From Gammaproteobacteria bacterium (GTDB lineage Bacteria; Pseudomonadota; Gammaproteobacteria; Pseudomonadales; JADFDG01): 64,000 nucleotides of DNA. The stretch is taken from assembly GCA_018262975.1 (NCBI GenBank), contig JADFDG010000014.1, forward strand, positions 1 through 64,000. The letters run 5' to 3'. The translations under genes were made by a program, and so were the position numbers. Within the stretch, counting starts at the first letter, position 1. Every line of letters starts with the position of its first letter. Below the pieces are notes generated by a model. It did no database searches. It worked only from the letters and a program-made list of their open reading frames with translations, and was not told the origin of the DNA. Shown piece after piece: positions 1 through 7,136 of this stretch.

Positions 1-77
1 AGGGTAGCCTTGGGGGTGGGTCAGTTTTGGGCGAGCATTACCCCGGGAAGTGGGTCAATTTTCGGTGGGCGTCAACA
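1..77. mobile_element. Terminus of an IS21-type insertion sequence (partial)
   Basis: Two near-identical 21-base direct repeats lie 34 bases apart: 16-36 (GTGGGTCAGTTTTGGGCGAGC with one base trimmed here as GTGGGTCAGTTTTGGGCGAG) and 50-70 (GTGGGTCAATTTTCGGTGGG and C). They are followed by GTCAACA at 71-77. Multiple short internal repeats next to a TGTTGAC-like tip are typical of IS21-family (istA/istB) ends. Only the end is in the window; the transposase genes would lie to the left. The flanking gene stops making sense exactly at this boundary, which supports an insertion. Family assignment is from memory of IS21 ends. Confidence 0.5.
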
Positions 78-237
78 CAAAGGGAAAGTTGAGGCCGTTG
101 TAGGAGCCGAGCAACACGTCGGCCGCCACCTTGCCACCACCGCTGTTGCCTTCGGCCAGCTTCCAGAGCCGCCACGCGGCTCGGCGAGATTCCTCATGCA
201 GATCGGCTGAGTGCAGTACATCGATTACCTGTGCCAT
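55..237 (-). pseudogene. DUF7673-like small protein, C-terminus cut off by the IS end
   Basis: The start at 237 has a good ribosome binding site (GGAGG five bases upstream). The protein begins MAQVIDVLHSADLHEESRRA and contains RLWKLAEGNSGGGKVAADVL followed by LGSYNGLNFPF. That matches my memory of the DUF7673 pattern (RLW, SGQ, LLGLYNG, FPFDLT) found in small proteins of plasmids and genomic islands. After FPF the reading frame enters the IS terminus and stops at 55-57 after LTPTEN, so the usual C-terminal half is missing. The function of the family is not known to me. Confidence 0.5.
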
Positions 238-455
238 GTGTCCTCCCGGACAGTCAGATAGGGAGCGGAACAAGGGGCGGTCTACCCCTTACTGAAATAA
301 GACACCTCGGCACCAGTAATAACGGGGTAGGGGCGGCTCGCTTCGAGCCGGGAGGCCAGGCAAGGGTGGGCGGACGATCGATGCCCGTTCGCGGTCCCCG
401 AGGACCAGGGGCCGGCATTGGTATAGGAGCGGCTGTCTCTGAGGCCCAGGACCGG

Positions 456-515
456 GCGGGAGCGATATTTCGTGGGAGCGCTCGAATCAGCCGCCGAGGC
501 GGGAGCGATATTTCG
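456..515 (+). repeat. Two direct copies of a REP-like 17-mer
   Basis: The 17-mer GCGGGAGCGATATTTCG occurs at 456-472 and again, identical, at 499-515. Between them lies GTGGGAGCGCTCGAATCAGC, which resembles the GTGGGAGCG motif of repetitive extragenic palindromes common in Pseudomonas and Xanthomonadales. Each unit carries a short GCGA/TTCGC inverted core. Confidence 0.55.
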
Positions 516-712
516 CAGGCTGTCTGCCCTGCGGCGCATGGGGCGTCGAGTCAGTCTGCGGGTCCTATGACAGCGCACGGCCAAAGCGAATGGAAATGTC
601 TTTAGCTTCAGATGGATAGGCGTGACCTTCCTGCCCCTGGCCGCAGGCGTGTGTTCCTGGGGCCATGGGTAATCCCCTCACCGTGACGCCTGGCTAGGCG
701 GGGTCTGCGTAA

Positions 713-768
713 GATCGCTCCCGCCCGAAAGCCCGCTGCTGGTTGAGCTGCGAAATGTCACTCCCGGC
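713..768 (-). repeat. Inverted copies of the REP-like element
   Basis: GATCGCTCCCGCCCG at 713-727 is the reverse complement of the start of the units at 456 and 499. GCGAAATGTCACTCCCGGC at 750-768 is a diverged inverted copy. Together with the direct copies they form an inverted array about 300 bases across. Confidence 0.45.
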
Positions 769-1017
769 CGGTGTTTGCGCGCGCGGTCAACAGGGGTAGG
801 GCAGCGTTTGTAGCCCAGGATGTGGCGGGAAACCTTTGGAAGGGATGTACCCCGCCGGGCGCTACTGCGGGCGAACATCCCTGCCGAAAGGATGGTGGAG
901 TGCGGCGATATCAGGCCTTCTGGCGGCCCATTGAGATTCGGCTTCGGGTTTGAGGGCGGGTAAACTGCCGGCTAATGCCAATGCAAGTTTCTTGGCACCA
1001 AGAGGCTGGATTTCCAG

Positions 1018-1269
1018 ATGTCGACGCAGCAGAACGACCAAAGTGTGTTGAGGTGCCTTCACATTCAAGAATTGTTGGCCACCGTGGATGCGGGGCGGGG
1101 AAGTGGTGAACTGTCAGCGAAGATCCGCGCGGGTTCTGATGTCGTCTACCAAGCAAGTCAGGCTGGTTCTGGAAGGGTCGTTGCGTTGTATCGAGACGGC
1201 AGCCGGCTAGAAGGGACTTTTCTCGACGGCAGATTCACTCCAGATGAAACTCTGCCTCCCGGCAAGTAG
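1018..1269 (+). CDS. Hypothetical protein, 83 residues
   Basis: The frame encodes a balanced soluble small protein with VVALYRDGSRLEGTFLDGRF near its end, suggesting a small beta-rich fold. I do not recognise a family. There is no clear Shine-Dalgarno sequence before the ATG, and the gene lies in a region of decayed mobile DNA just upstream of the transposase remnant. It may be an integron cassette ORF or chance coding. Confidence 0.35.
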   Translation: MSTQQNDQSVLRCLHIQELLATVDAGRGSGELSAKIRAGSDVVYQASQAGSGRVVALYRDGSRLEGTFLDGRFTPDETLPPGK

Positions 1270-1277
1270 AGCGCCGT

Positions 1278-1755
1278 GTCCCCGGGTGCTGGTGGCAGTC
1301 ACCTCCCAGAGTTTGGGCGATCGCTTTTCTGAGCGGCGCTTGGTCGATTCAGCCGACGATGACCAGCGACGTGGTACTACAGGCCTTGCTCGCCGCGGTT
1401 TGGCGTCGCAAGCCGGCACCGGGCGTGATGGTGCACTCGGACCACGGCTGCCAGTTCACCAGAAGCGACTGGCTAGGTGTTCCTGAAGATGCACCGGATG
1501 GTGCCGAGAATGAGCCGCCGGGGAAACTGTCACGACAACGCCGTGGCAGAGAGTTTCTTCAGCGCGTTGAGGGAAGAGCGGATCAAGCGCCGGATCTACC
1601 CGACCCGGGCAGCGGCGACCTCGGACGTCTTCGACTACATCGAGATGTTCTACAACCCGGCGCGCCGGCATGGTTCCGCCGGGAACTTGTCCCCGGTAGA
1701 GTTAGAAAGTTGTTACGCGTTTGCGGGCCAACGGGTGTCTAAGGAAGTTTGGTCG
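1278..1755 (+). pseudogene. IS3-family transposase (OrfB) C-terminal remnant, frameshifted
   Basis: Three frames must be joined to rebuild an IS3-type DDE integrase core. LVAVTSQSLGDRFSERRLV reads in the first frame at about 1290-1345. AWSIQPTMTSDVVLQALL and then MVHSDHGCQFT read in the second. From 1477 the third reads RMVPRMSRRGNCHDNAVAES and IKRRIYPTRAAATSDVFDYI, ending near YNPARRHGSAGNLSPVELE. HSDHGCQFT carries the second catalytic Asp and NAVAESFF the catalytic Glu. OrfA and the N-terminal half of OrfB are missing, so this is a dead relic. Confidence 0.8.
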
Positions 1756-1758
1756 CAC

Positions 1759-1783
1759 CGCGGCCTGAGCTCAAACGTTAGGC
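1759..1783 (+). other. Candidate 3' half of an integron attC site
   Basis: The stretch CGGCCTGAGCTCAAAC, followed directly by GTTAGGC (1777-1783), matches the L'-R' half of an attC recombination site, in which CTCAA plus two bases precedes the GTTRRRY core. The 5' half would lie where the IS3 remnant sits (1737-1743 GTCTAAG is a poor partner). Insertion sequences often enter attC sites. The next ORF starts 24 bases after the core, as in gene cassettes. No integrase gene is in the window. Confidence 0.4.
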
Positions 1784-1806
1784 ATATGAATCCGGGCGTG
1801 GCGTAG

Positions 1807-2259
1807 ATGTCAAAGAAGAAAAAAATTAGCAATCCATTCTCCACCGGCGGTGGCGGCGCTCATTTTGAAGCGCATGTCCAGGCGTCATTTGTCGCGCTGA
1901 TGCTTACCGGAGGGAACGCGCCCTGCCTTCCCTGCTGGCCTATTGTAGAAATAAAACTTCAGAGCAAGATTGACGGCCTTGATACAGACGACCTCGTTGT
2001 TGTCGTGGAAAACGTGAACAGCAAGGAACAGCGGAAGCTTCTCGGGCAGGTCAAGCATTCCATTGCCATCACGCATGGCAGTCCCTTGTTTGGAGAGGTG
2101 ATGCAGGCCGCCTGGAATGATTTCAAAAATCCCAAGGTGTTCACCAAGAATAAGGATGTTATTGCCCTGATCACAGGGCCGCTCAGTGCGACCGATGCAC
2201 ACAATGTGCAATGGTTGCTAGGGTTTACCTCGGGCTGGAATGTAACGTTTGGGATGTAG
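1807..2259 (+). CDS. Orphan N-terminal nuclease domain of a STAND/AVAST-type defence protein (truncated)
   Basis: The 150-residue product begins MSKKKKISNPFSTGGGGAHF and continues with EAHVQASFVALMLTGG, the opening I associate with dsDNA nuclease domains (DUF4297/Cap4-like) fronting large STAND NTPases of antiphage systems such as Avs. A PD-(D/E)xK core can be proposed: Glu21, Asp61-Asp62 in LDTDDLVVVV, and Gln81-x-Lys83 in LLGQVKHS. WNDFKNPKVFTKNKDVIALI and TGPLSATDAHNVQWLL follow. The frame then ends in a short unrelated tail and a stop, where relatives run on for over a thousand residues. No NTPase or sensor part is found downstream. It abuts an IS3 remnant and an attC-like half site. Confidence 0.6.
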   Translation: MSKKKKISNPFSTGGGGAHFEAHVQASFVALMLTGGNAPCLPCWPIVEIKLQSKIDGLDTDDLVVVVENVNSKEQRKLLGQVKHSIAITHGSPLFGEVMQAAWNDFKNPKVFTKNKDVIALITGPLSATDAHNVQWLLGFTSGWNVTFGM

Positions 2260-2311
2260 GATACTGATTTATAAGGATTTTTGTTAAACTTTCGGGGTTG
2301 CGGTTCCAGAG

Positions 2312-2344
2312 GGCTCGGCGCGTGATGACGTGCCGGGCCTTTTT
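2312..2344 (+). terminator. Rho-independent terminator
   Basis: A 12-base-pair stem (GGCTCGGCGCGT with ACGTGCCGGGCC, two G-T pairs) closes a GATG loop and is followed by TTTTT. It separates the relic region from the secretion operon. Confidence 0.8.
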
Positions 2345-2410
2345 GTTGCGCTGCCCCGGCCGGCCGCCCGGGCAGGCCCCGGCGCACTGGTCGGGCAAGC
2401 GGCCATAATC

Positions 2411-2441
2411 TTGGCAACGGGCCGGGGTACGACCTTATAGT
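2411..2441 (+). promoter_or_regulatory. Possible promoter of the type I secretion genes
   Basis: TTGGCA (2411-2416) and TATAGT (2436-2441) resemble sigma-70 boxes, but the 19-base spacing is long. It lies about 70 bases before the exporter start, after the terminator. Confidence 0.25.
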
Positions 2442-2513
2442 CAGCCCCTTTGGGGCGCTGCCCCCACTTTCGTATCGGGCACTGTCTGGCAAGGACAGCG
2501 GGGAGACATCGCC

Positions 2514-4643
2514 ATGATGGCGTTATCGGAGGCGGACTTCGCCTGGACGGTGGGCAGCCTGTGCCAATTGCACAGGGTTCCTTTCAGTGAGGATTTGCTG
2601 ACCCGGGAGTTCCCTCCGCCGCATACGCTGCCTGCGCTGCTGGGGGCGCTGCAGCGTCTGGGTTTCGAGGCGAGCACCCGCGCGTGCCGCACCGGGCGCC
2701 TGGGTCGACTGCCCACGCCCTTCCTGGCCCTGGGCCAGCCCGCACCGCAGAACGGCGGGGCAGCCACGTTCTGCCCGCTGCTGGTGCTGCGTATCGAGGG
2801 CGACCGGGTTCTTTACTTTGTCGCCGGCAGCAACGAGCCGGTACAGGCGAGCTTCGACGAATTCGCGGCCCTCTACGCCGGCCGGATCGTGCAGTTCCGG
2901 CGGCAAGAGGAAGCCCTCAGTGACCCCGACGCTGCCGCCGCCAGCGAGCAACGTTTCGGCTTCCGGTGGTTCGTGCCGGTCTTGCTGCGCCACAAGGCGA
3001 TGTGGCGTGAGGTATTGCTTGCCTCGCTCGTACTGCAACTGATCGGCCTGGCGACGCCGCTGTTCACGCAGGTCATCATCGACAAGGTCATCGTCCACCA
3101 GACGGTATCGACACTGGTGGTCATCGGCGTGGCGCTGTTCGTCTTCATGTTGTTCGGCGCGCTGTTGACCTGGATGCGCCAGCACCTGCTGCTGCTGGTG
3201 GGTAACCGCGTTGACGCGGTGCTGGGAACCAGTGTGTTCGAACACCTGTTCCGGCTGCCCGCCCGATACTTCGAGCATCGCGCCACGGGCGTTATCGCGG
3301 CGCGTCTGCAGGCCATCGAGAGCATCCGTGAGTTCCTCGCCGGCAGTATCGTCACCCTGCTGCTGGACCTGCCCTTCCTGGTCATCTTCGTGGCCATGAT
3401 GTTCTGGTACAGCACGGCACTCACGCTCATGGTGCTGGCGGTTCTTGCCACCGTGGTGGTCGTCAGCCTGGTCATCGCGCCGATGTTCCAGAAGCTGCTC
3501 AACAGGCAGTTCCTGGTGGGCGCCCGCAACCAGGCGTTTGTCACCGAATACGTGGCCGGCGTGGAGACGGTCAAGGCCCTGCAACTGGAACCGCAGTTGC
3601 GCGACCGTTACCGGGACTATCTTGGTGAGTACCTCGAGGCGGCCCGGGCAACGCGGCAACTTGGCAACACCTACAACGTCATCACCAGCAGCCTGCAACA
3701 GTTCATGACGCTGCTGGTGCTGATCATGGGCGCCTGGATCGTGATGACCGGCACCACGATGACCATCGGTATGCTGGTCGCCTTCCAGATGTTCGCCAGT
3801 CGGCTGTCGCAGCCACTGATGGGGTTGGTGGGACTCTGGCAGCAGTTCCAGCAGGCAAAGATCTCGGTGGAGCGCCTGGGGGACCTGATGAACGCCCCGG
3901 AGGAGCCCTATACGCTGACGCCTTCGCGCGAGGTGGTCTCCAAGGGCGAGATCGAGTTCGTCGCGCTGGGATTCCGGTACGGGGAAGACCGCCCGTTCCT
4001 GTATCGCCAGTTCAGCCTGCGTATCCCGCCCGGCAGCACCTATGCAGTGACGGGCCCCAGTGGTTCGGGCAAGAGCACCCTGGCCAGGTTGCTGATGGGC
4101 TTCCTGCAGCCGGTGGAGGGCAGCGTCCTGATTGATGGTCGCGACGTGCGCCACCTCGCCGCCAACGAGTTGCGGACCGCATTTGGGGTGGTGCCGCAGG
4201 AGACCACGCTGTTTTCCGGCACCATCCTGCAGAACCTGATGATGGCCAACCCGAACGCCAGTTTCGAGGACGTGGTGGCCGCGTGCCGCATGGCCGAGAT
4301 GCACGACGTCATCGAGCGCCTGCCCAAGGGCTACCAGACGGAACTGGGCGAGCGCGGGGTCGGCCTGTCGGGCGGGCAGCGACAACGACTGGCCATTGCG
4401 CGTGCCCTGCTTAAGCGTCCGCCGATCCTCATCCTCGACGAGGCCGTCAGCAACCTCGACGACCACACCGCGGAACACTTCTGCCGCACGCTCAACCAGT
4501 TGCGTGGCAAGGTCACGATGCTCTTCATCACCCACCAGCTGCCCCGTTCGCTGCAGGTGGATGGCGTCATCCGCATTGGCACGCCGGCTCTGGTCGGAGC
4601 CAGCACGCCGCGCGAGCCGGGATCCACGGGGGTGACTCCGTGA
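2514..4643 (+). CDS. Type I secretion ABC transporter (HlyB/LapB-like permease-ATPase)
   Basis: This 709-residue inner-membrane exporter would energise secretion of the RTX protein encoded downstream. The N-terminal ~130 residues form a C39-like domain that lacks the catalytic Cys and His of bacteriocin-processing peptidases, as in HlyB, so it should bind substrate rather than cleave it. A six-helix ABC transmembrane region follows, with LIGLATPLFTQVIIDKVIVH at its start. The ATPase has Walker A GPSGSGKST (514-522), signature LSGGQRQRLAIARALL, Walker B ILILDEAVSNLD and an H-loop ITHQ. A GGGGAGA ribosome binding site sits seven bases before the start. The stop overlaps the next start (GTGA). 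Confidence 0.93.
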   Translation: MMALSEADFAWTVGSLCQLHRVPFSEDLLTREFPPPHTLPALLGALQRLGFEASTRACRTGRLGRLPTPFLALGQPAPQNGGAATFCPLLVLRIEGDRVLYFVAGSNEPVQASFDEFAALYAGRIVQFRRQEEALSDPDAAAASEQRFGFRWFVPVLLRHKAMWREVLLASLVLQLIGLATPLFTQVIIDKVIVHQTVSTLVVIGVALFVFMLFGALLTWMRQHLLLLVGNRVDAVLGTSVFEHLFRLPARYFEHRATGVIAARLQAIESIREFLAGSIVTLLLDLPFLVIFVAMMFWYSTALTLMVLAVLATVVVVSLVIAPMFQKLLNRQFLVGARNQAFVTEYVAGVETVKALQLEPQLRDRYRDYLGEYLEAARATRQLGNTYNVITSSLQQFMTLLVLIMGAWIVMTGTTMTIGMLVAFQMFASRLSQPLMGLVGLWQQFQQAKISVERLGDLMNAPEEPYTLTPSREVVSKGEIEFVALGFRYGEDRPFLYRQFSLRIPPGSTYAVTGPSGSGKSTLARLLMGFLQPVEGSVLIDGRDVRHLAANELRTAFGVVPQETTLFSGTILQNLMMANPNASFEDVVAACRMAEMHDVIERLPKGYQTELGERGVGLSGGQRQRLAIARALLKRPPILILDEAVSNLDDHTAEHFCRTLNQLRGKVTMLFITHQLPRSLQVDGVIRIGTPALVGASTPREPGSTGVTP

Positions 4644-5956
4644 CCGCTGATTACCGCTTCCTGCCGGCGCTGGATCGCATCACGCAGGAGCCGCCACCCA
4701 AGGCCGTCATGACGATCAGCCGGATAGTCATGGCGTTGGTCGCGATCCTGATCATCTGGTCGCTGCTGGGACGACTGGACATCGTGGTGGTGGCCCAGGG
4801 CCGGCTGGTACCCGAGAGTCACGTCAAGATCGTGCAGCCGGCGGAGGCCGGCGTGGTGCGCGAGATCCTGGTGCGTGAGGGCGACCATGTCGAGGCCGGG
4901 CAGGTGCTCATCCGCATGGACGACACCCTCAACAGTGCCGACACCCGCGCGCTCACGCAGAACCTCGCCGTCAAGCGCCTCGAGCTGCGCAGGATGGATG
5001 CCGAACTGCGCGGCGCGGCGTTCGTGGCGCAGGCCGGCGACGACATGACGCTCTATCGCGAGGCTCGCGCCCGCTTCGACGCCAACCGCGCTGCCTGGTC
5101 GGACAGCGCCGGGGGTGCCCGCGAGCAGCGCGAGCGGGCAACGGCCGAGCTGGCGGCGGCCCGCCAGGAACTGGCCAAGCTGGACAAGCTGGTGCCCGTC
5201 TACCGGGCGGAGCTGGCGGCCATGGAAGGGCTGCGTGCGAAGGGCTACGTGAGCGAGCTGGAGTACAACGCCCGCAAGCGCGCCACCATCGAGGCCGAGC
5301 AGGGGCTGGAAGCACAGCGTGCCCGCGTGGCTGGCCTTGAGGCAGCAGAGCGCCAGGCGGAGCGGCAGTTGTCCAACACCACCACCCGCTACCGTGCCGA
5401 CCTGGAGCGCGAGCGCGTGGCGTTGCTGGCCGATGTCCACCAGATCGAACAGCAGCTGGCCAAGCAGCAACACCGCAACGCGGCGCTGGAGTTGCGCGCC
5501 CCGCAGGCCGGCATCGTCAAGGACCTGGCCACGCATACCGCCGGCACCGTGGTATCGCCCGGCAGCGTGCTGTTGTCACTGGTGCCGGATGACGAGCGGC
5601 TGGTCGCCGAGGTGGCCATCCGCAACGAGGACATCGGGGAACTGCGCCCCGGCCTGCCCGTGCAACTCAAGGTGGCCGCCTATCGATTCCAGAAGTACGG
5701 GATGCTCGGCGGCACCGTGGAGCACATCAGCCCTGACGCCAGCAGCGCGGCTGCGGAAGGGCAGGGACCGCCGGCGCCGCCTACCTACAAGGCGCGGGTG
5801 TCGATCACGCGCGTCGGCGACGGTCAAATCGATCACCAGCCGCTGGCAGCCGGCATGACCGTCACCGCCGAGATAGACGTCGGCACCCGTTCGCCCTGGC
5901 AGTACCTCGTCGACCCGGTGCGTGGCACGGTGGCCAGCGCCGGGCGCGAGCGGTGA
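4640..5956 (+). CDS. Type I secretion membrane fusion protein (HlyD family)
   Basis: The 438-residue product has a short cytoplasmic N-terminus, one transmembrane helix at about residues 26-43, and a lipoyl half-motif VVREILVREGDHVEAGQVLI. A long coiled-coil hairpin rich in Ala, Arg and Glu is closed by LRAPQAGIVKDLATHTAGTV and the C-terminal beta-barrel. This is the standard layout of adaptors bridging the ABC exporter and a TolC-type outer-membrane channel. It starts with GTG, overlapping the exporter stop by four bases. The TolC partner is not encoded in this window and must come from elsewhere. Confidence 0.93.
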   Translation: MTADYRFLPALDRITQEPPPKAVMTISRIVMALVAILIIWSLLGRLDIVVVAQGRLVPESHVKIVQPAEAGVVREILVREGDHVEAGQVLIRMDDTLNSADTRALTQNLAVKRLELRRMDAELRGAAFVAQAGDDMTLYREARARFDANRAAWSDSAGGAREQRERATAELAAARQELAKLDKLVPVYRAELAAMEGLRAKGYVSELEYNARKRATIEAEQGLEAQRARVAGLEAAERQAERQLSNTTTRYRADLERERVALLADVHQIEQQLAKQQHRNAALELRAPQAGIVKDLATHTAGTVVSPGSVLLSLVPDDERLVAEVAIRNEDIGELRPGLPVQLKVAAYRFQKYGMLGGTVEHISPDASSAAAEGQGPPAPPTYKARVSITRVGDGQIDHQPLAAGMTVTAEIDVGTRSPWQYLVDPVRGTVASAGRER

Positions 5957-6004
5957 GTTGCGCCATCTAGTCCGTGTTCATGCCAACAACGCCAAGGACG
6001 CACC

Positions 6005-6475
6005 ATGAACCCTGCAACGTCAACCTTCACCTTCTGGTACCTGCTACTGGCTGTCGGTCCGCTGCTCGCCAAGCTGGCCGGCCTTTCCCTGCCGGACTCC
6101 TCGATCCTCGGGATGGGTCTTGGCATCTGGCTGGCAGCCGACACCTTCGTAAAGCACGAGGCCCGCGCTGCAACGACGGACGAGGCAAGGCGCTTTGCGC
6201 GCCTGGTGCTGGTGATCGTGACGCTGATCTGGGCGACGGCCCTCATCCTGCTGGCCGCCTTCGGTGCGAACGCGTTCGCCGCCGTGGCTTGGGCGGGATG
6301 GATGCTGGGCGGCGTGTTCACGTCACTGACCGCCCTGCTCGCCGTGGGTGCCAGCTTCGTGGTGTGGTACGTGGGCGCCTACTTCGTTGCCCGGATCGTT
6401 TTCGAATGGCGCACTGGCAAGCTCGCGCCGGCGCAGCCGCCTGCCGTGGCACCAGATAGCCAGTCGGGCGCCTGA
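6005..6475 (+). CDS. Small integral membrane protein of unknown function
   Basis: The 156-residue protein has about four hydrophobic segments: YLLLAVGPLLAKLAGLSL, ILGMGLGIWLAA, LVLVIVTLIWATALILLAAF and SLTALLAVGASFVVWYVGAY. A Pro/Ala-rich polar tail follows. AAGGA lies seven bases before the ATG. It sits 48 bases after the adaptor gene and before the lipoprotein and RTX genes, so it is probably co-transcribed with them. Some topology resemblance to small ABZJ_00895-type membrane proteins is possible but I cannot confirm it. Confidence 0.7.
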   Translation: MNPATSTFTFWYLLLAVGPLLAKLAGLSLPDSSILGMGLGIWLAADTFVKHEARAATTDEARRFARLVLVIVTLIWATALILLAAFGANAFAAVAWAGWMLGGVFTSLTALLAVGASFVVWYVGAYFVARIVFEWRTGKLAPAQPPAVAPDSQSGA

Positions 6476-6542
6476 GCGCGCCGCGCACGGCAGCCTGACA
6501 GCCCCAACGGCTCTACCCGACCCTTAGACAAGGAAGCGCACG

Positions 6543-7115
6543 ATGAAACACGACACCCTGACCCGCGCCCTCGCCCTGTGCCTGCTGGCGCTGGCTTTGG
6601 CCGGCTGCGGCAAGCAAGGCCCCGGCGGCGAGATCTGGAAGGAAGAAGTCCGCCTGATGAACGGGGACCTGATCATTGTTGATCGCGTGAACGTCTGGGG
6701 AGGCACCGGCGACCTGTCGAAGGGGCACGGGCCGCTGACCAAGGTTGAAATCCGCTTCGACTACAAGGGCAGGCGCTACGAGTGGGTGCAGCGGGGTCTT
6801 GCGCCGATGTCCATCCAGGAAGACCCGCAGGGCCGCATCTACATCGTGTCGACGTTGCGGTACTGCTGGGCCTGGCGCGACTGGGGCAAGCCCAAGAGCT
6901 TTTATGTCGTGCATCGCTACGAAGAGGGCGGCTGGCAGCGCATCGATGTCTCCGAGGTGGCCCCGGACACTGTCTTCAATCTTGCCTCGAAGAGCAGTGA
7001 GCCCCGGTCAACCCGGACGCGCGACTACGTGCCGGAGACGGCATGGAAGTACAAGGACGATGACTACGCCCCTAACAAGGGGATACTGCCTGGCCATGGC
7101 ACGGGATGTCAGTGA
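6543..7115 (+). CDS. Predicted lipoprotein of the RTX locus
   Basis: The 190-residue protein opens with a signal peptide ending in a lipobox (LALAGC, acylated Cys21). It then has a mixed beta-rich domain containing VRLMNGDLIIVDRVNVWGG and SMSIQEDPQ-like turns, and RYCWAWRDWGKP. I do not recognise a named family. An AAGGAAG ribosome binding site precedes it, and its stop lies 21 bases before the RTX start. Its position suggests a role in handling or anchoring the secreted protein, or in immunity to its lipase activity. That role is inference only. Confidence 0.75.
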   Translation: MKHDTLTRALALCLLALALAGCGKQGPGGEIWKEEVRLMNGDLIIVDRVNVWGGTGDLSKGHGPLTKVEIRFDYKGRRYEWVQRGLAPMSIQEDPQGRIYIVSTLRYCWAWRDWGKPKSFYVVHRYEEGGWQRIDVSEVAPDTVFNLASKSSEPRSTRTRDYVPETAWKYKDDDYAPNKGILPGHGTGCQ

Positions 7116-7136
7116 GAGAAGGAAAGGAAACCTACT

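Larger units (their letters stand above)
238..1017. other. Long stretch without a convincing gene
   Basis: No reading frame here has a ribosome binding site together with protein-like composition. The stretch contains REP-like repeats (listed separately) and a small hairpin AAGGGG/CCCCTT at about 271-287. It probably represents decayed mobile-element or island DNA between the IS21-type end and the IS3 remnant. Confidence 0.5.

Noticed and set aside
456-768. CRISPR array from the repeated 17-mers
   Set aside because: Only two exact direct copies, copies in both orientations, no regular spacers and no cas genes.
862-1156. Minus-strand frames at 862-1068 and 911-1156 as genes
   Set aside because: No ribosome binding sites, and composition is consistent with antisense or decayed DNA.
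2260-2300. GTTAAAC near 2284 as the second attC core closing a cassette
   Set aside because: It fits GTTRRRY, but no convincing inverse core or pairing arm lies upstream, so the cassette end cannot be supported.
2523-4535. A 670-codon minus-strand frame opposite the ABC exporter gene
   Set aside because: His/Gln/Arg-rich composition typical of antisense frames in high-GC DNA; the plus-strand frame carries all ABC motifs.
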